Shown here: piece after piece, positions 20,542 through 31,768 of the stretch
Position numbering within the stretch: the stretch's first letter is position 1
Layout of the letters: every line of letters starts with the position of its first letter
Source: Colias croceus
Taxonomy: Eukaryota > Arthropoda > Insecta > Lepidoptera > Pieridae
Length of the DNA: 64,000 nt
Reading direction: 5' to 3'
Assembly (NCBI RefSeq): GCF_905220415.1
Contig: NC_059543.1
Span: 1,302,001-1,366,000 of the forward strand
The notes under the pieces: generated by a model
What the model was told of the DNA's origin: nothing
The model's input: the letters and a program-made list of their open reading frames with translations, nothing else
The model's database searches: none
Made by a program: the position numbers and the translations under genes

Positions 20542-21780
20542 TGTATTATAATAGGTTCTTAACTGTAATAATACTGATAATTACACAAAATTCATGATTA
20601 TTAATTATAGATAGCTTTCTAGAAGGCCTAAAATGAAGAAAAATAAATGAACTTGAAATTTAGCTGAAAATCAGCTCTGCAGTCTGCAGTGAAAGTCTAT
20701 GCTTTCACTGTAAAATGCTGAGCGGCATGCAATGTCCTTTTAGCTAGTAGGTTTTAATAATTAGTTTGTAAGTACATAGATTGTTAATTTACCTGGCCTG
20801 CTTGCTAATAAAGATTTTATTATAATTATTATTTATTATTTACCACGGACTTAATACTCAAGCTCAAACCACGACGCTACGCTACAAAAAAAAACCCGCA
20901 AGAAAAGGGCTGATGTAAAAAACGTCAGGATTGCCAATAAGTAATTAATCGCTAAAATGCAGTCACATTTCATATCTCAGCACCGTGAAATTAATCCAGT
21001 TTTAAAATGGGTTCCATTAAAAGACGATTGCCGAGGAACGATTTGACGGGAAACTTTAATCCTTTTATCGTTGAGAGACAGACGGTTTGAGCTATTTATT
21101 CTGTTATGAATTTAATTATTTATTTTATTGCATATTAAAATATCACGAATATTAGGTACTTAATACTTATGTTCTTGGTAGATGGTGAAAGGCAGTTTTT
21201 TGTGTACCTACTGATATTGTATTAGCATTTAGCCAATGCGTGTTTTTGAACAATAGGTACCTCCGTTTATGGAGAATACTAATAAAGTTCTAGATATTAT
21301 CTTACAATTTACAAATACGTACTATATACTGTACAGTTGTTAACTTTTGAGTCAAGAAGAGTCATTATTTATGAAGTCAATCATTTAATGAATGATAAAT
21401 TTAAAAAAAACTAATTTATTAAAAAATATTCACCAGCAATTTAAAGAAACTTATTAGTATTTATGTCAACTTATAAAGTGTCTGAAACTGATGCAGCGAT
21501 CATAAATTAGATAAATGCAAATTTCAACCATATAAAACCACACAATATAAAACCCTGTTTATCATAAAATGTCCATAAATTACGTGCAATATTCTTCTCT
21601 TTCAATTTACTTGCAAATAAACGTTTTTACAACCCATCATGTCGTAAAGCGAAAAACTCTTCAAATCTTGATTCGCTAAAATTAATCTTGTCTGAGGCAA
21701 AAGTGCTGAAAGTTCATGAATACCAAGGATATTTTTTCACAGCTATTTTTATATAGATGTGTATTTCTTTGTCAAGTCAA
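20539..21780. other. No recognisable feature
   Basis: AT-rich sequence without recognised repeats or genes. Confidence 0.4.
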
Positions 21781-21815
21781 TTTCTTACCCCACTAGGGGA
21801 CACGGGACTTCACTA
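21781..21815 (+). mobile_element. SINE-1 3' tail fragment
   Basis: TTACCCCACTAGGGGACACG then GGACTTCAC matches the 3' end of the SINE at 24471. Only the last 35 bp survive. Confidence 0.6.
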
Positions 21816-22182
21816 TTTAAACAAAAATGACAATCAAGTTAAAACATTGGAAAATATAAAAGTACTTTACTGTGACACAAACACAATTTGCATGCATCAG
21901 AATTTAATATCAAACGAGTTATTTTATGAAACGTTTTAATATCCGAAATTCGTTTGTCAGCTATAAATAATCCCGTTTAAAATGCGAGAACCTTCCGAAC
22001 CCTTTAACTCCTATTTTTTATCCGCACCTGTAATATTTCTTAGAAGTGACCCTAATTTTTCGCACATAGTTATATTATGTAGATATGTTTCTAAAACTTT
22101 TGGCAAAATTGTGGATTAGTCTAAATTTTAGCTAGCCTATTTTAGCCCTAGCCCTTTTTTTATCCTACAAAATTATTCCTTA

Positions 22183-22368
22183 CTAGCTGCGCTGCGCGGT
22201 TTCACCCGCGTAGACCCGCTCCTGTTGGTCTTAGCGTGATGATATCGCCTTTCTCGTTATATGGGCTATCTAACACCAAAAATTTTTTTCAAATCGAACC
22301 AGTAGTTCCTGAGATTAGCGCGTTCAAACAAACCAACTCTTCAGCTTTATAATATTAGTACTTATAGA
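22183..22368 (-). mobile_element. HelA non-autonomous Helitron
   Basis: Minus strand: starts TCTATAAGTACTAATATTAT after A (a 4-bp variation in the 5' end) and ends GCGCAGCTAG before T. The hairpin pairs GCGGGTGAAACCGCGC. Confidence 0.8.
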
Positions 22369-22644
22369 TATACTTTTCTACTTATTTACTAGATTACTAT
22401 ATATTACTGCCACTATCCGTTTTATGTTAATAAATTAATTATTAACATAAAACATAAATTAAAACATAAATCATAATTTATTTAGTTACATAATGCACTC
22501 ATGAGATAAGTAAATACATTGAAACTGTTTGTTATAATTATAAAATTGAATCGTCATTTAACGTAATATTTTTTTAGGGGTGCTCCATTATAGTCCTCAC
22601 TTTTGTTTTCTGTCAGATAAAGCGGTGCTCAAATGCTTTACTAA

Positions 22645-22813
22645 TCTAATATATAAAAATCAATGCCACTTTTCGTTGTAATTCCATAACTCGAGAACGG
22701 CTGAACCGATTTCGATAATTCTTTTTTTATTATATTCCTTGAAGTACGAGGATGGTTCTTATGTAGAGAAAACGTTAATATGTACCACGGGCGAAGCCGG
22801 GGCGGACCGCTAG
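22645..22813 (+). mobile_element. HelG non-autonomous Helitron
   Basis: Starts TCTAATATATAAAAATCAAT after A and ends GCGGACCGCTAG before T. 3' hairpin CGGGCGAAGCCGGGGC. Contains CGAGAACGGCTGAACCGATT. The only copy of this family in the window. Confidence 0.75.
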
Positions 22814-22834
22814 TTGTGAATAAAAAATCACTTA

Positions 22835-23009
22835 GGGCTGATTTTTCAATCCTTGGTTAAAACTTATTTGTTGAATAACGTATAAAACTACCATTTCAAA
22901 AAGGTATCCTAATTGCCCGTATTTGACAGTTTACGGGTGACATTTTAATGTTATCGTGTAATGCTTTATTGGGCGAATAATTTTTAACCATGGATTGAAA
23001 AATCGGCCC
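22835..23009. mobile_element. 175-bp MITE (GGGCTGATTTTTCAATCC ends)
   Basis: Terminal inverted repeats GGGCTGATTTTTCAATCC / GGATTGAAAAATCGGCCC with one mismatch, extending into GGTTAAAA / TTTTTAACC. Flanks TTA and TTG are compatible with a 3-bp TTA-type duplication (PIF/Harbinger-like). It lies 21 bp downstream of the HelG copy. Confidence 0.7.
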
Positions 23010-23270
23010 TTGATAAAATAAACAAATAACGGCCTGTCAATAGTCTCTCAGTTTCAAAGTAGCAAGGAATTATTAACAATGCTTCTGATAAAGCAAATAA
23101 TTTAATCATGTTGATATAATTAATTTTAGAACAAACTGTCTGACCCTAATCCGAAGTAACATTATACTGCGAAAATTTGATTTTACTAAACTCCTGATCC
23201 GATTTTAACAGAGATTTTCATATCTAGTACAAATAGGAGATATATTTTGTAAAAACTTACTCGTTAAAAA

Positions 23271-23446
23271 AAGTATGTGTGCCGAGCACACGAGTCAGAA
23301 GTGAAACTTGTTGAAGAGAAACTTCTTTTGCAAGATTCAAAGATAACAAAATCGTCGCTTGCCTTACTCCATAACGTGACAGTATTGTCATGACGCAGGC
23401 AGCCCTGAAATTTTACTCTCAACGTGCATAAATTTCACTTCAAGAA
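23271..23446 (-). repeat. Repeat family J, copy 2 (inverted)
   Basis: Plus-strand order is reversed relative to 19011 and 41886: GTGTGCCGAGCACACGAGTC, AGTGAAACTTGTTG, CTTACTCCATAACGTGACAG, CTCAACGTGC. The CGAGCACACG block matches TGTGCTCGGCACACACGC in the 41886 copy. Confidence 0.65.
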
Positions 23447-23510
23447 TTATAAAAGGGGCGAATTTTGTGTGATAATATGAACGAAGCCGTGAACAAAGCT
23501 TATACATACA

Positions 23511-23742
23511 TCCATACTAATATTATAAATGCGAAAGTAACTCTGTAAGTAAGTCTGTCTGTTACTCAATCACGCCTAAACTACTGAACCAATTTTGATG
23601 AAATTTGGTATGAAGATATTTTGATACCCGAGAAAGGACATAGGCTACTTTTTATCCCGGGAAAATGACGCAATCCCAAGGGAACGGAAACTATGCGGGG
23701 TTTTCTTTAACTGCGCGGGCGAAGCCGCGGGCGGAAACCTAG
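23511..23742 (+). mobile_element. HelB non-autonomous Helitron
   Basis: Starts TCCATACTAATATTATAAAT after A and ends CGGAAACCTAG before T. Hairpin GCGGGCGAAGCCGCGGGC. Carries GATATTTTGATACCCGAGAA and AACGGAAACTATGCGGGG. Confidence 0.85.
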
Positions 23743-24115
23743 TAATTAATAAAACAACCTACTTATACATATTTCTCATTAAAATATTCTTTACACATCT
23801 TCACAGCTAAGTACATAATTTATAGCGAAAGTAGGGGCAATGGGGGGGTAATTTTCTTTTGCTAAGCAACGCCGAAACAAAGAAAGATTAAAGATTTCCC
23901 GCCTTCAGAAAGTGAATTTAACAATACCGTCATTAATCAATTGCACAATACGCCTAAATAAATATATAAATATTAAAGAGTTTATTATTTTGAATCTGTG
24001 AACAATGGTTGTTGGGAATATTAATTTCAACAATTAATAATAATGATATCGTTAGGATTATATTTTATACTATGAATTTTTTACGCTGTTAATTGTTATG
24101 TTTTGATATAACATA

Positions 24116-24340
24116 CTAGATGTCCGCCCGCGGCTTCGCCCGCGTTTTCAAAGGAAAACCCACATAGTTCCCGTTTCCGTGGGATTTCCGGGATAAAACC
24201 TATACTATGTGTTAATCCAAGTTACCCTCTATATGTGTGCTAAATTTCATTGTTATCGGTTCAGTAGTATTTGCGTGAAAGAGTAACAAACACACACACA
24301 CACATCCTCACAAACTTTCGCATTTATAATATTAGTAGGA
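24116..24340 (-). mobile_element. HelK non-autonomous Helitron
   Basis: Minus strand: starts TCCTACTAATATTATAAATG, then GTTTGTGAGGATG and a GT-rich tract, and ends GGACATCTAG before T. The hairpin is the HelB type (GCGGGCGAAGCCGCGGGC). Confidence 0.85.
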
Positions 24341-24470
24341 TAGGATATGATAGAAACTTGTAATTTAGCGATAGTTTTAACTTCTTAAATAGCAAAATAC
24401 ATACGTACCTAGAAATTATAATACATGTTCTCTCTCTAGATACTATAACTATTATTATACATGTTCTCTC

Positions 24471-24672
24471 TGACCGCCTCCTTGGTACAATGGTTGACGC
24501 GTGAGCGTAGAACCGAGGGGTCCTGGGTTCGATTCCCGGTGGAGACGAAGAAAAAATGTCTCGGTCTGACAGGACACAGAAGGCTGATCACCTACTTGTC
24601 CCTAAAGATCGATCAGCGAAACAGATGTATAACGCATCTGCCCCTTACCCCACTTGGGGACATGGGACTTCA
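24471..24672 (+). mobile_element. SINE-1, tRNA-derived, full length
   Basis: The head 24471-24546 is tRNA-like, with an A-box-like CTTGGTACAATGGTTGACG and a B-box GGGTTCGATTCCCGG, so internal RNA polymerase III promotion is expected. The body contains CTCGGTCTGACAGGACACAG and ends TACCCCACTTGGGGACATGG then GACTTCAC. TTCTCTC before (24464-24470) and after (24673-24679) may be the target duplication. No protein is encoded; the 76-codon frame across it is read-through. Confidence 0.8.
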
Positions 24673-24952
24673 CTTCTCTCTAGATAAATAAACATAATGT
24701 GTTATTAGCATTTAAAATGATTACAGCTAAACAAAGGAAGTTTCGTGATATTCGGGCACATTTCCCAAGCTCAGCTTTTATGTATGAGCTATCACTTTGA
24801 GTGTTCTTAAATATTAAAGCATGAAGTGTTAGATTAGGTTCAGTGGTACGGAATTTTATATTTTTGTCTGAATAATTCAAGTTTTTTTACTGAAATTACT
24901 TTGGGATAATAAAGGTCATAAAGGTCAGCTTACGGCCATCAAAATTGTTTTT

Positions 24953-25048
24953 TTTATGATGTAGGAAACAAAAAATACCTTCCTGTACCCATAGGTTACT
25001 TTTATGATGTAGGAAACAAAAAATACCTTCCTGTACCCATAGGTTACT
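24953..25048. repeat. 48-bp tandem duplication
   Basis: Two adjacent, apparently identical 48-bp units beginning TTTATGATGTAGGAAACAAA and ending CCCATAGGTTAC. Perfect identity implies a recent slip or duplication. Confidence 0.85.
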
Positions 25049-25110
25049 TTTATAAAATAAGTGCATTAATCTTATTCTCTCTTCAATAGAGGGCAATATA
25101 TTATAAGGTA

Positions 25111-25314
25111 CTAGCTGTGGCCCACGGTTTTACCCGTAGTGCTCCATTGCTGTTGGTCTTGCGTAATAATATATAGCCTATAGCCTTCCTCGATAAATGG
25201 GGTATCTAACACTGAAATAATTTTCCAATCGAACCAGTAGTTTATGAGATAAGCACCCGCTTATGAACCCTTAAACAAGCAAATGCTTCACTCAAAAGCT
25301 TTTATTAGTATAGA
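25111..25314 (-). mobile_element. HelA Helitron, diverged
   Basis: Minus strand: starts TCTATACTAATAAAAGC after A and ends GGCCACAGCTAG before T. The 3' hairpin is ACGGGTAAAACCGT, a compensated variant. The 5' third is rearranged (GAAGCATTTGCTTG). Confidence 0.75.
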
Positions 25315-25394
25315 TACCTAAGTATACAGAAATTTGTATAGTTTTAATAGATAGAGAAAAAGATTATGACACAAGTGATAACTGCGTTAAAAAC

Positions 25395-25639
25395 AACCGA
25401 CTTCAAACTTGCACTTGCAAAATTTACATATACCTACAGACAAAAATGCTCATAAAATAAAAACTACTGGGCCTATCCGAATAAAATTTTTATGGGACCA
25501 ATTCGACACCATCTCGCATCGAACAAAAAAAGAATCACGTAAATCGGTTCAGAAACCTCGGAGTAATCGGTGTACATACATAAAAAAAAAAAATATACCG
25601 GCCGAATTGATAACCTCCTCCTTTTTTTTGAAGTCGGTT
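25395..25639. mobile_element. MITE family H
   Basis: Ends AACCGACTTCAAA and TTTGAAGTCGGTT are perfect inverted repeats. The left flank GCGTTAAAAAC extends the end as in the 33312 element. The interior shares GGGACCAATTCGACACCAT and GAGTAATCGGTGTACATAC with 9747 and 32909. The 90-codon frame here is not a gene. Confidence 0.7.
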
Positions 25640-26470
25640 AAAAAGTGTCTAAAAATAAAGCTCATAATTAAAAAAACATAATATTTGTCATTTTTCTATG
25701 AGTAGGTAAAATCTATTAACGGGTATTATAAATCAGGGTTTAAATCGGCGGTTTTGCGGCGAGACGACTGTGGCTCATAACAGGGTCATTGCGAACATTG
25801 TACGGGAAATTGATATTCAAAATATTAGGGGAAACGATTAATTATCGCTTTTTGTTCGTATTAATAATATGGATAGAATGTGATTATATTAAAAAAAAGG
25901 TATTTGATTTTTTCGTGCATTCCTATGCTAGGTTCACTTTTTCACTATTTAGTATAGATATTATAGTAACTTGAAAGTACTTTTCTTTTAATAAAATAAA
26001 CACATTGAATATCTTCTTTGATACAGCAGGCATATTACGTCATAGTATTATAATAGGTATGTATAAAGATAATGATTCTAACTTCCTAACTACAAAAATA
26101 AGTTTAAGAAGGACGAATAATTAAACTTTGAAGTGACCACTTTGTAAACATGTCCAAAACATACAGTGATGAAAAACGCATCCGTCCCCACAAGGGGACA
26201 CAAGAACCACAATATTAAAGAAAAAACCAACATAGAAAAATGTTCCATCAAAATTCGCGGATTTAAAAAGTCTTCCCGTCTTGTTTAACTTCGGGAAAGT
26301 TAGGGATTAGAAGGCAAAATGAGGGATAATGGGGAAAATGGGGAGCGGCTTTAACTGTTCCAAAATTATGGGACTATCTCCACGGCTTTGCTTGCACACA
26401 TTAACACAACTTTGTTTTGTTTTTCAGATAGTTTGGCCTTTAGCTGTATGGACCTTCTTCACAATTAAGA
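25640..26470. other. No gene; SINE-1 tail relic
   Basis: AT-rich. 26170-26208 (ACGCATCCGTCCCCACAAGG then GGACACAAG) resembles the SINE-1 3' end but is diverged. Otherwise nothing recognisable. Confidence 0.35.
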
Positions 26471-26526
26471 ACGTTGGCCCAACAAATGATGGCCAATGTT
26501 CGCCTCCAGTAAGGCGATTATGAATA
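26471..26526 (+). repeat. Family L fragment
   Basis: CGTTGGCCCAACAAATGATG followed by GCC and, after a gap, AAGGCGATTATGAAT, matches the left part of 20108-20240 with substitutions. Confidence 0.55.
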
Positions 26527-26575
26527 TACCAACCATAGATACCAACTCAACAAATATCAATCAACAAATATCCCA

Positions 26576-26616
26576 CGCCATCTATGGAGATGATTAAACA
26601 ACCTTCTAAACCAATT
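26576..26616 (+). repeat. Fragment related to the 2282-2325 spacer
   Basis: GCCATCTATGGAGATGATTA then AACAACCTTCTAAACC matches GCCATCTATTGAGATGATTT and what follows it after the first tRNA-like unit. This places that sequence in a dispersed repeat. Confidence 0.5.
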
Positions 26617-27226
26617 AGGCACAATATTCTCTTCTAATCTTTATGTAATATTCATATAAAAAAACATATAGATAGTTACATTACTGAACAACCTTATTTT
26701 AAATCTTATCAAACCTTATTTTAACCCGAGGCTCTGAATATTTCCGAATAATCATTTTTCTCAAAAAAAAAAACAAATTCAAATCATTCGTGTATTTTTA
26801 CTTTTCAGCTGCGAAAAAAATCAAGGGTTCGAACATAAATCAAACCTCGTAAAATGTCTCTTTCATTTCAGCTGTTTTATTCTATTTTCCCTCCGAAAAG
26901 AAAATTCACACCAATCGTAATTTGCGAATTTTTGTCAAAATATAAACAAAATGAATGATAAATGATTAAGAATACATTAACTAAGCGGTTATTTACATAT
27001 ACCAAATCACCCTAAAAGCTTCTCGAGTTCGGAAACAGTATACATTGTCTAAAATAACAAACATTCCGAATTTAATCATTATTTAATGAGACTCAAGATG
27101 TTCGCGCACTAAATACGCGGATACAATTACGCAGACACGAAATAATTGTGATAATGCTGTGGACAGATTAGCGCAACTGAAATTATACACGAAAAGATAA
27201 AAAAGGCAATATTTTCATAGTGAGTA
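26617..27226. other. No recognisable feature
   Basis: AT-rich sequence. No gene or repeat recognised. Confidence 0.4.
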
Positions 27227-27433
27227 TACAGGGTGTAATCGTTAAGTGTGCACAGGCGATTATTCCGTAACTATTACAGATATCAAAAAACTTTAAACTG
27301 ATATCGAAAGTATTTAACCTAATGAGTAAAATGGCCATAATAAATTTTTAAAAATAAAACGAGAAATATCTAAAAAATTAACTTGAAACCCTCCCATACA
27401 TTTAGTATGAGATACGAATATCCCATGTACACG

Positions 27434-28334
27434 GGTTGATCCAAAAGTAATGATAATCAATATTAAACAAGGTCATTACAGTTATAATAATTATGTAGTT
27501 CTCTAGATAGTCTTCTAACTAGAAAATATACTTCAATATTTTTTTCCTAAACTTAATAAAAAAAACTTTGACGTCTTCATCCACAAAAACCCCTCCACGC
27601 GGCCATCACTTCGCTGTTGTCTTAAAATAATTTATTGCTAAGAAAGTGTTTCTTGTGCCGAGGAAAGAGATAAAAGTAAATAAGAGCTAGATCAAAAAAT
27701 AGGATAGGTGTTCAAGCATTTGGAATGCCGATTTTTGAATGGCAGCCATCGCAATTGACGCTTTGTGATCTGGTGCGTTGTCTTGGTGAAACAGCGTTCA
27801 GGTCCGCAGTTTGCCATGTCTCTTTTCCTTACTAACCTACCGCAATCTTTTAATTTGGTCTGTTTAGTAAGAGCCCAATAAAGTGGCTACCTTTTTAAAA
27901 TATTCCACCATAATTATTCCTTCAGCGTCCCAAAAAACTACCGCTTTAATCTAACCTACTGATTTTCACTTTGAATTTCTTCATCGTCACTTTGGAAGCT
28001 CGCATCCAGGACATTGATTGTTTTTTGGTTTCACCATAAACATGGTGAACTCGGGTAACGTCCATGATCACAAAACGTGACAAAAAATTATCCTGATATC
28101 ATTAAAAATTTAGAAATTTACCCTCTACATGTCGAATCGTTGTTTCTTCTTTTCGTCGGGAAACATTCTGGCACGCACTGTTCACATTCAAATTAATGTA
28201 AATAATTGGAAACGTGGCCTGTTGATATAATTTTTTTGTGATTACTTAGTGAATACATGAGCAAGCAAAAAACATTTATTTTATATTTTTATGTGCACAG
28301 GAAATACCCAATTATCATTACTTTTGGATCAACC
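27434..28334 (-). mobile_element. Decayed mariner-like element nested inside the long-TIR element
   Basis: Inner inverted repeats GGTTGATCCAAAAGTAATGA / TCATTACTTTTGGATCAACC bound about 900 bp. The minus strand encodes recognisable mariner transposase blocks. A full mariner is about 1.3 kb, so this copy has internal deletions. The left TA of its target duplication is not visible, probably mutated. Confidence 0.8.
27600..28170 (-). pseudogene. Mariner transposase pseudogene
   Basis: Reading the minus strand, 28062-28010 gives DVTRVHHVYGETKKQSMSW, matching the mariner DETWVHHYDPETKxQSMxW block with the first catalytic Asp present. Positions 27794-27764 give LFHQDNAPDHK, the block with the second catalytic Asp. 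The downstream PPYSPDLAPSDYxLF region is mutated, with a stop shortly after HQDNAP. Several frameshifts and stops separate the blocks, so no functional cut-and-paste transposase is made. Upstream, MFPDEKKKQRFDM resembles the linker before the catalytic domain. Confidence 0.8.
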
Positions 28335-28690
28335 TAGAACATTTAATATGAAATATTTTAGCTTTTTCTTTCTTTTTTTTGTTTTCTGCTTTAATTACTT
28401 CGCAAATTTGAAGGGAAGTTCATTTAGAAACTGTAAATAGAGCTCCTCATTGTATTGCACAATGAGGACATAACTTCGAAAATCTGCTATGAATACAAAA
28501 TGTATGGAAAATAAAATGTATGGGAGCGTTTAATGTAACATTTTTGGATATTTCTCGTTTTATTTTTAAAAATTTATTATGGCCATTTTACTCATTAGGT
28601 TAAGTACTTTCGATATCAGTTTAAAGTTTTTTGGTATCTGCAATAGTTACGGAATAATCGCTTGTGCACACTTAACGATTACACCCTGTA

Positions 28691-29416
28691 TATAGCGAAG
28701 CCATCGTTTAATGATTGAAAATTTAAAATGCTTTTTTATAAATGAACTTTTATAGTTATTTTATTTAGAAACTGATGAAAAACATGAAATAACTATAAAT
28801 TCCATAATTTTCAATATGATTAACAAAAGACATTACACTAAAATTATAAAAAAAAAATTTGTTTGTAGTTTACCTAAAGCTTATAGTAGCTTTTAACAAC
28901 AGAATTTCCAAAGTCCTTACCACCCGAGGTAGAGCACGCTCGCTTGCCGGCTCTCGCCTAAAAAAGAATATTGCCGCAGATGTGGCCACATGATTATAAG
29001 AAATAACAGAAAATCTTCTAGCAACGCGTAGGCTTAATTTTATAGCGGTTCTAATGTACTTGGTAGGCGCACATATTAAGGATAATCACGGCTCTGTAAG
29101 GGCCCTTATTTTCGGCTACACTTCGCCTTAAGTATGTTATTAGTATTTGCTAAAAGGTATCGCTTTTACATGGCGTTTTCTTCTAAGATAAAAACATTGT
29201 TCATTTTAAATGTTGGAATTTTATTTACAGTACTTATACTGGAAATTTATTAAATACATTTGCGAAATTGCTTATGCCGTAGTTATATAGATATAAGAAA
29301 TTGTGTAAATGTGTATGTTCAAACTATTATATAAAATGGCTGACAGATTTTAACGCGACTTTTACAACTGAAACTGATAAGGAGTGTTTTAAGTGAGTAT
29401 TAGTCTTTATAAATAA
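28691..29416. other. No gene recognised
   Basis: AT-rich except a GC-richer stretch 28917-28990 (CCACCCGAGGTAGAGCACGC) without an identifiable product. Confidence 0.35.
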
Positions 29417-29603
29417 CTAGCTGTGCTCCGTGGTTTTACCCGCAATGCTCCGCTCCTCTTAGCGTAATGATATATAGCCTATAGCCTTCCTCGATAAATG
29501 GGCTATATAACATTGAAAGAATTTTTCAAATCGGACCAGTAGTTCCTGAGATTAGTGCGTTCAAATAAAAAAACAAACTTCAGCTTTGTAATATAAGTAT
29601 AGA
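29417..29603 (-). mobile_element. HelA non-autonomous Helitron
   Basis: Minus strand: starts TCTATACTTATATTACAAAG after A and ends GGAGCACAGCTAG before T. The GACCAACAG block is shortened. Confidence 0.8.
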
Positions 29604-30925
29604 TTAATTTTATGTAACGTAACGTGATTAATGTGATAAAATACCGATAATGACTCTACCAAGGTATGTTATGTTGCACCTAAACAAAACCGATTCTATA
29701 TTTCAATGAAAAAAACTACTTAATTCAAAAGCCTCCAAATAAATGTGGAAACATAAATATGATTTATTTAAACGCCAAAACGACCGGAGGCAAGAAACAT
29801 AATTCCTGAGAGGGAACTCCGATCACATCTTAATTGAAAACAAAAGATACTTGCCCTAAATAAGTGCTCGTTACAAAGGTCACAACAAATATCGGAGAAT
29901 TCGTTCTTATTTAATTTGTAGGAAATGTAATGGTTTTAAAATACGGTTTAAATCCGTTTGTGTTTCAAATAATACATAATATTAGTAGTTGATGCTTTAA
30001 TCAGAATTTATTTTTACTTCATTTCTTTTTAAGATTTATGTTCCAAATTTTGTGTAAAAGATTTAAGTTATGTTTTGCTTCCACGAAAATAACTATAGTA
30101 TGCAAATTGCAAACTAACCAAAATTTAAAGTATAATAATAATTATGCGAAAATCTTTGATTTAAAAATTTCTAAACGGAATTTTTAATCATATTAATTAT
30201 CTCGATTAGAACACTTTACAGCGACTAAAATCAAACACTAAAAAAGGTTGAGTTAACTTTTAATATCCTTTATTATATGAAAACTCAATTAATTTCTAAA
30301 CTATAATTATTCAGGTATATAAGGATGCCTTTGATGTTGTGATCATTAGCGATATTCCTTTGAAAGATTGAATATTTACTTAAACTGATCATTTTTCAAC
30401 GAAAAATTGGACTTTGAATAAAATTTGTTAATTTTCCACCTAATTGGTAAAAAAATATTGGGAATAGTAAATGTATATTTTTTTTTTAATTTTTCTTAGG
30501 TATCAGACTCTCAAAATATTACATTTAATTTACTAAAAATAATATAAAAAGCGGTTAAAAATGTTTTATTACACAGTTATTTCCGCTACGGAAGTAATGT
30601 CGCGAGCGAAATGCTTGTCAAATAAAATCATTGATGTGAAATGAGTTTATTTTGTTTTTTATATAACTTCGTAATTTTTGTACGGATGTAACGTTAAATA
30701 TCTACTTAGTCTGAGACCTCAGCCTATTATCATAAAAAGTGTGTGTAAGAAAAATGGTATTTAAATCATAATTGATATTTCAGAAAATACGTTTGGGAAA
30801 GGTGAAAACTAATGTCTCTTATACAATCTATATAGGTATTCAACAAAAAATACTAATTAATTAAATATGAGAGAAAAGAAGACAAAAACCTAACAACAAC
30901 GACATTTTACAACAATCAATGCTTT
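29604..30925. other. No recognisable feature
   Basis: About 1.3 kb of AT-rich sequence with none of the window's repeat families, one of the longest repeat-free intervals. No coding frame. Confidence 0.4.
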
Positions 30926-31029
30926 TTAACCCATTGAGCCCTAACTGCCTCAAGCGGCCCGATCGGTCCACGACACAATAGATTTTCTATTGTGTCTGTG
31001 ATTCCGGGGCCTGAGTTCAATAAGGTTAA
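30926..31029 (-). repeat. Palindrome-centred short repeat (copy 2, inverted)
   Basis: Inverted relative to 6284-6372. It has the same GACACAATAG...CTATTGTGTC hairpin and CAAGCGGCCCGATCGGTCC block, flanked by TTAACCCATTGAGCCC and CTGAGTTCAATAAGGTTAA. Confidence 0.6.
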
Positions 31030-31332
31030 AAATAATTTCATATATTTTCCAACATCACTTATCAAAGAACAATAAACCGTATCCAGTAGCCAATTAAGTT
31101 AAAAATTGAACAATCGATACTCTACCAATTACATCAGGTATTGAACGGGTGTCCGTTACTTAAATGTCGAGTCGAACTAATGAGGGGCCCTCGAATCTCG
31201 AAGGACCATATTTCACGTTTAATTGAAGATCCACTGTCGTTTAATGAGAGTAATTTTTGTAATTATGTTGTGTTTTTTCGTTGTTTGAGGATTTTAAATG
31301 ACTGAAATGAAATGAAATGAAAATGAAAATAA

Positions 31333-31547
31333 TCCATACTAATATTATAAATGCGAAAGTAACTCTGTCTGTCTGTCTGTTACTCAATCAAACCAATTTG
31401 CATGAAATTTGGTATAGAGATATTTTGATACCCGAGAAAACCTGTCCTATGTACATAGGATAGGTTTTATCCCGGAAATCCCACGGGAACGGGAACTATG
31501 CGGGTTTTTCTTTGACTGCGCGGGCGATGCCGCGGGTGGAAAGCTAG
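31333..31547 (+). mobile_element. HelB non-autonomous Helitron
   Basis: Starts TCCATACTAATATTATAAAT after A and ends GGAAAGCTAG before T. It lacks the ACGCCTTAACTACTG segment, and ACATAGGATAGG is partly duplicated. It ends 40 bp before the transposon at 31588. Confidence 0.85.
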
Positions 31548-31768
31548 TTATAAATAAGGATTTTAGATGTTACGTTTGTAATGATGTCGCGGGTCTCAAA
31601 CCATAGGGGCGTATATGCAAAAATGCGATTTTTCGTTTTTGATGCCATTGGATTCTACTTTAAGCAATACATAACCTCAATTTTTCTTATAATTTAATAC
31701 TGATTACTTTTTGTTTAAAATGCAAAATATTATTTGCCGTAAACTAGACAGTCTACAATTATTGTTAG

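Larger units (their letters stand above)
27227..28690. mobile_element. 1464-bp DNA transposon with 150-bp inverted ends, TA target duplication
   Basis: Left arm 27227-27376 and right arm 28541-28690 are about 97% identical in inverted orientation. Outer ends are TACAGGGTGTAATCG / CGATTACACCCTGTA, flanked by TA on each side (27225-27226, 28691-28692), as in Tc1/mariner-type insertion. The interior holds a second, unrelated element at 27434-28334 plus residual sequence. No ORF of its own survives, so the outer element is non-autonomous. Confidence 0.8.

Noticed and set aside
24471..24546. A genuine tRNA gene
   Set aside because: The acceptor ends do not pair as in a functional tRNA and the sequence continues into a repeat body whose tail recurs at 21781; it is a SINE head.
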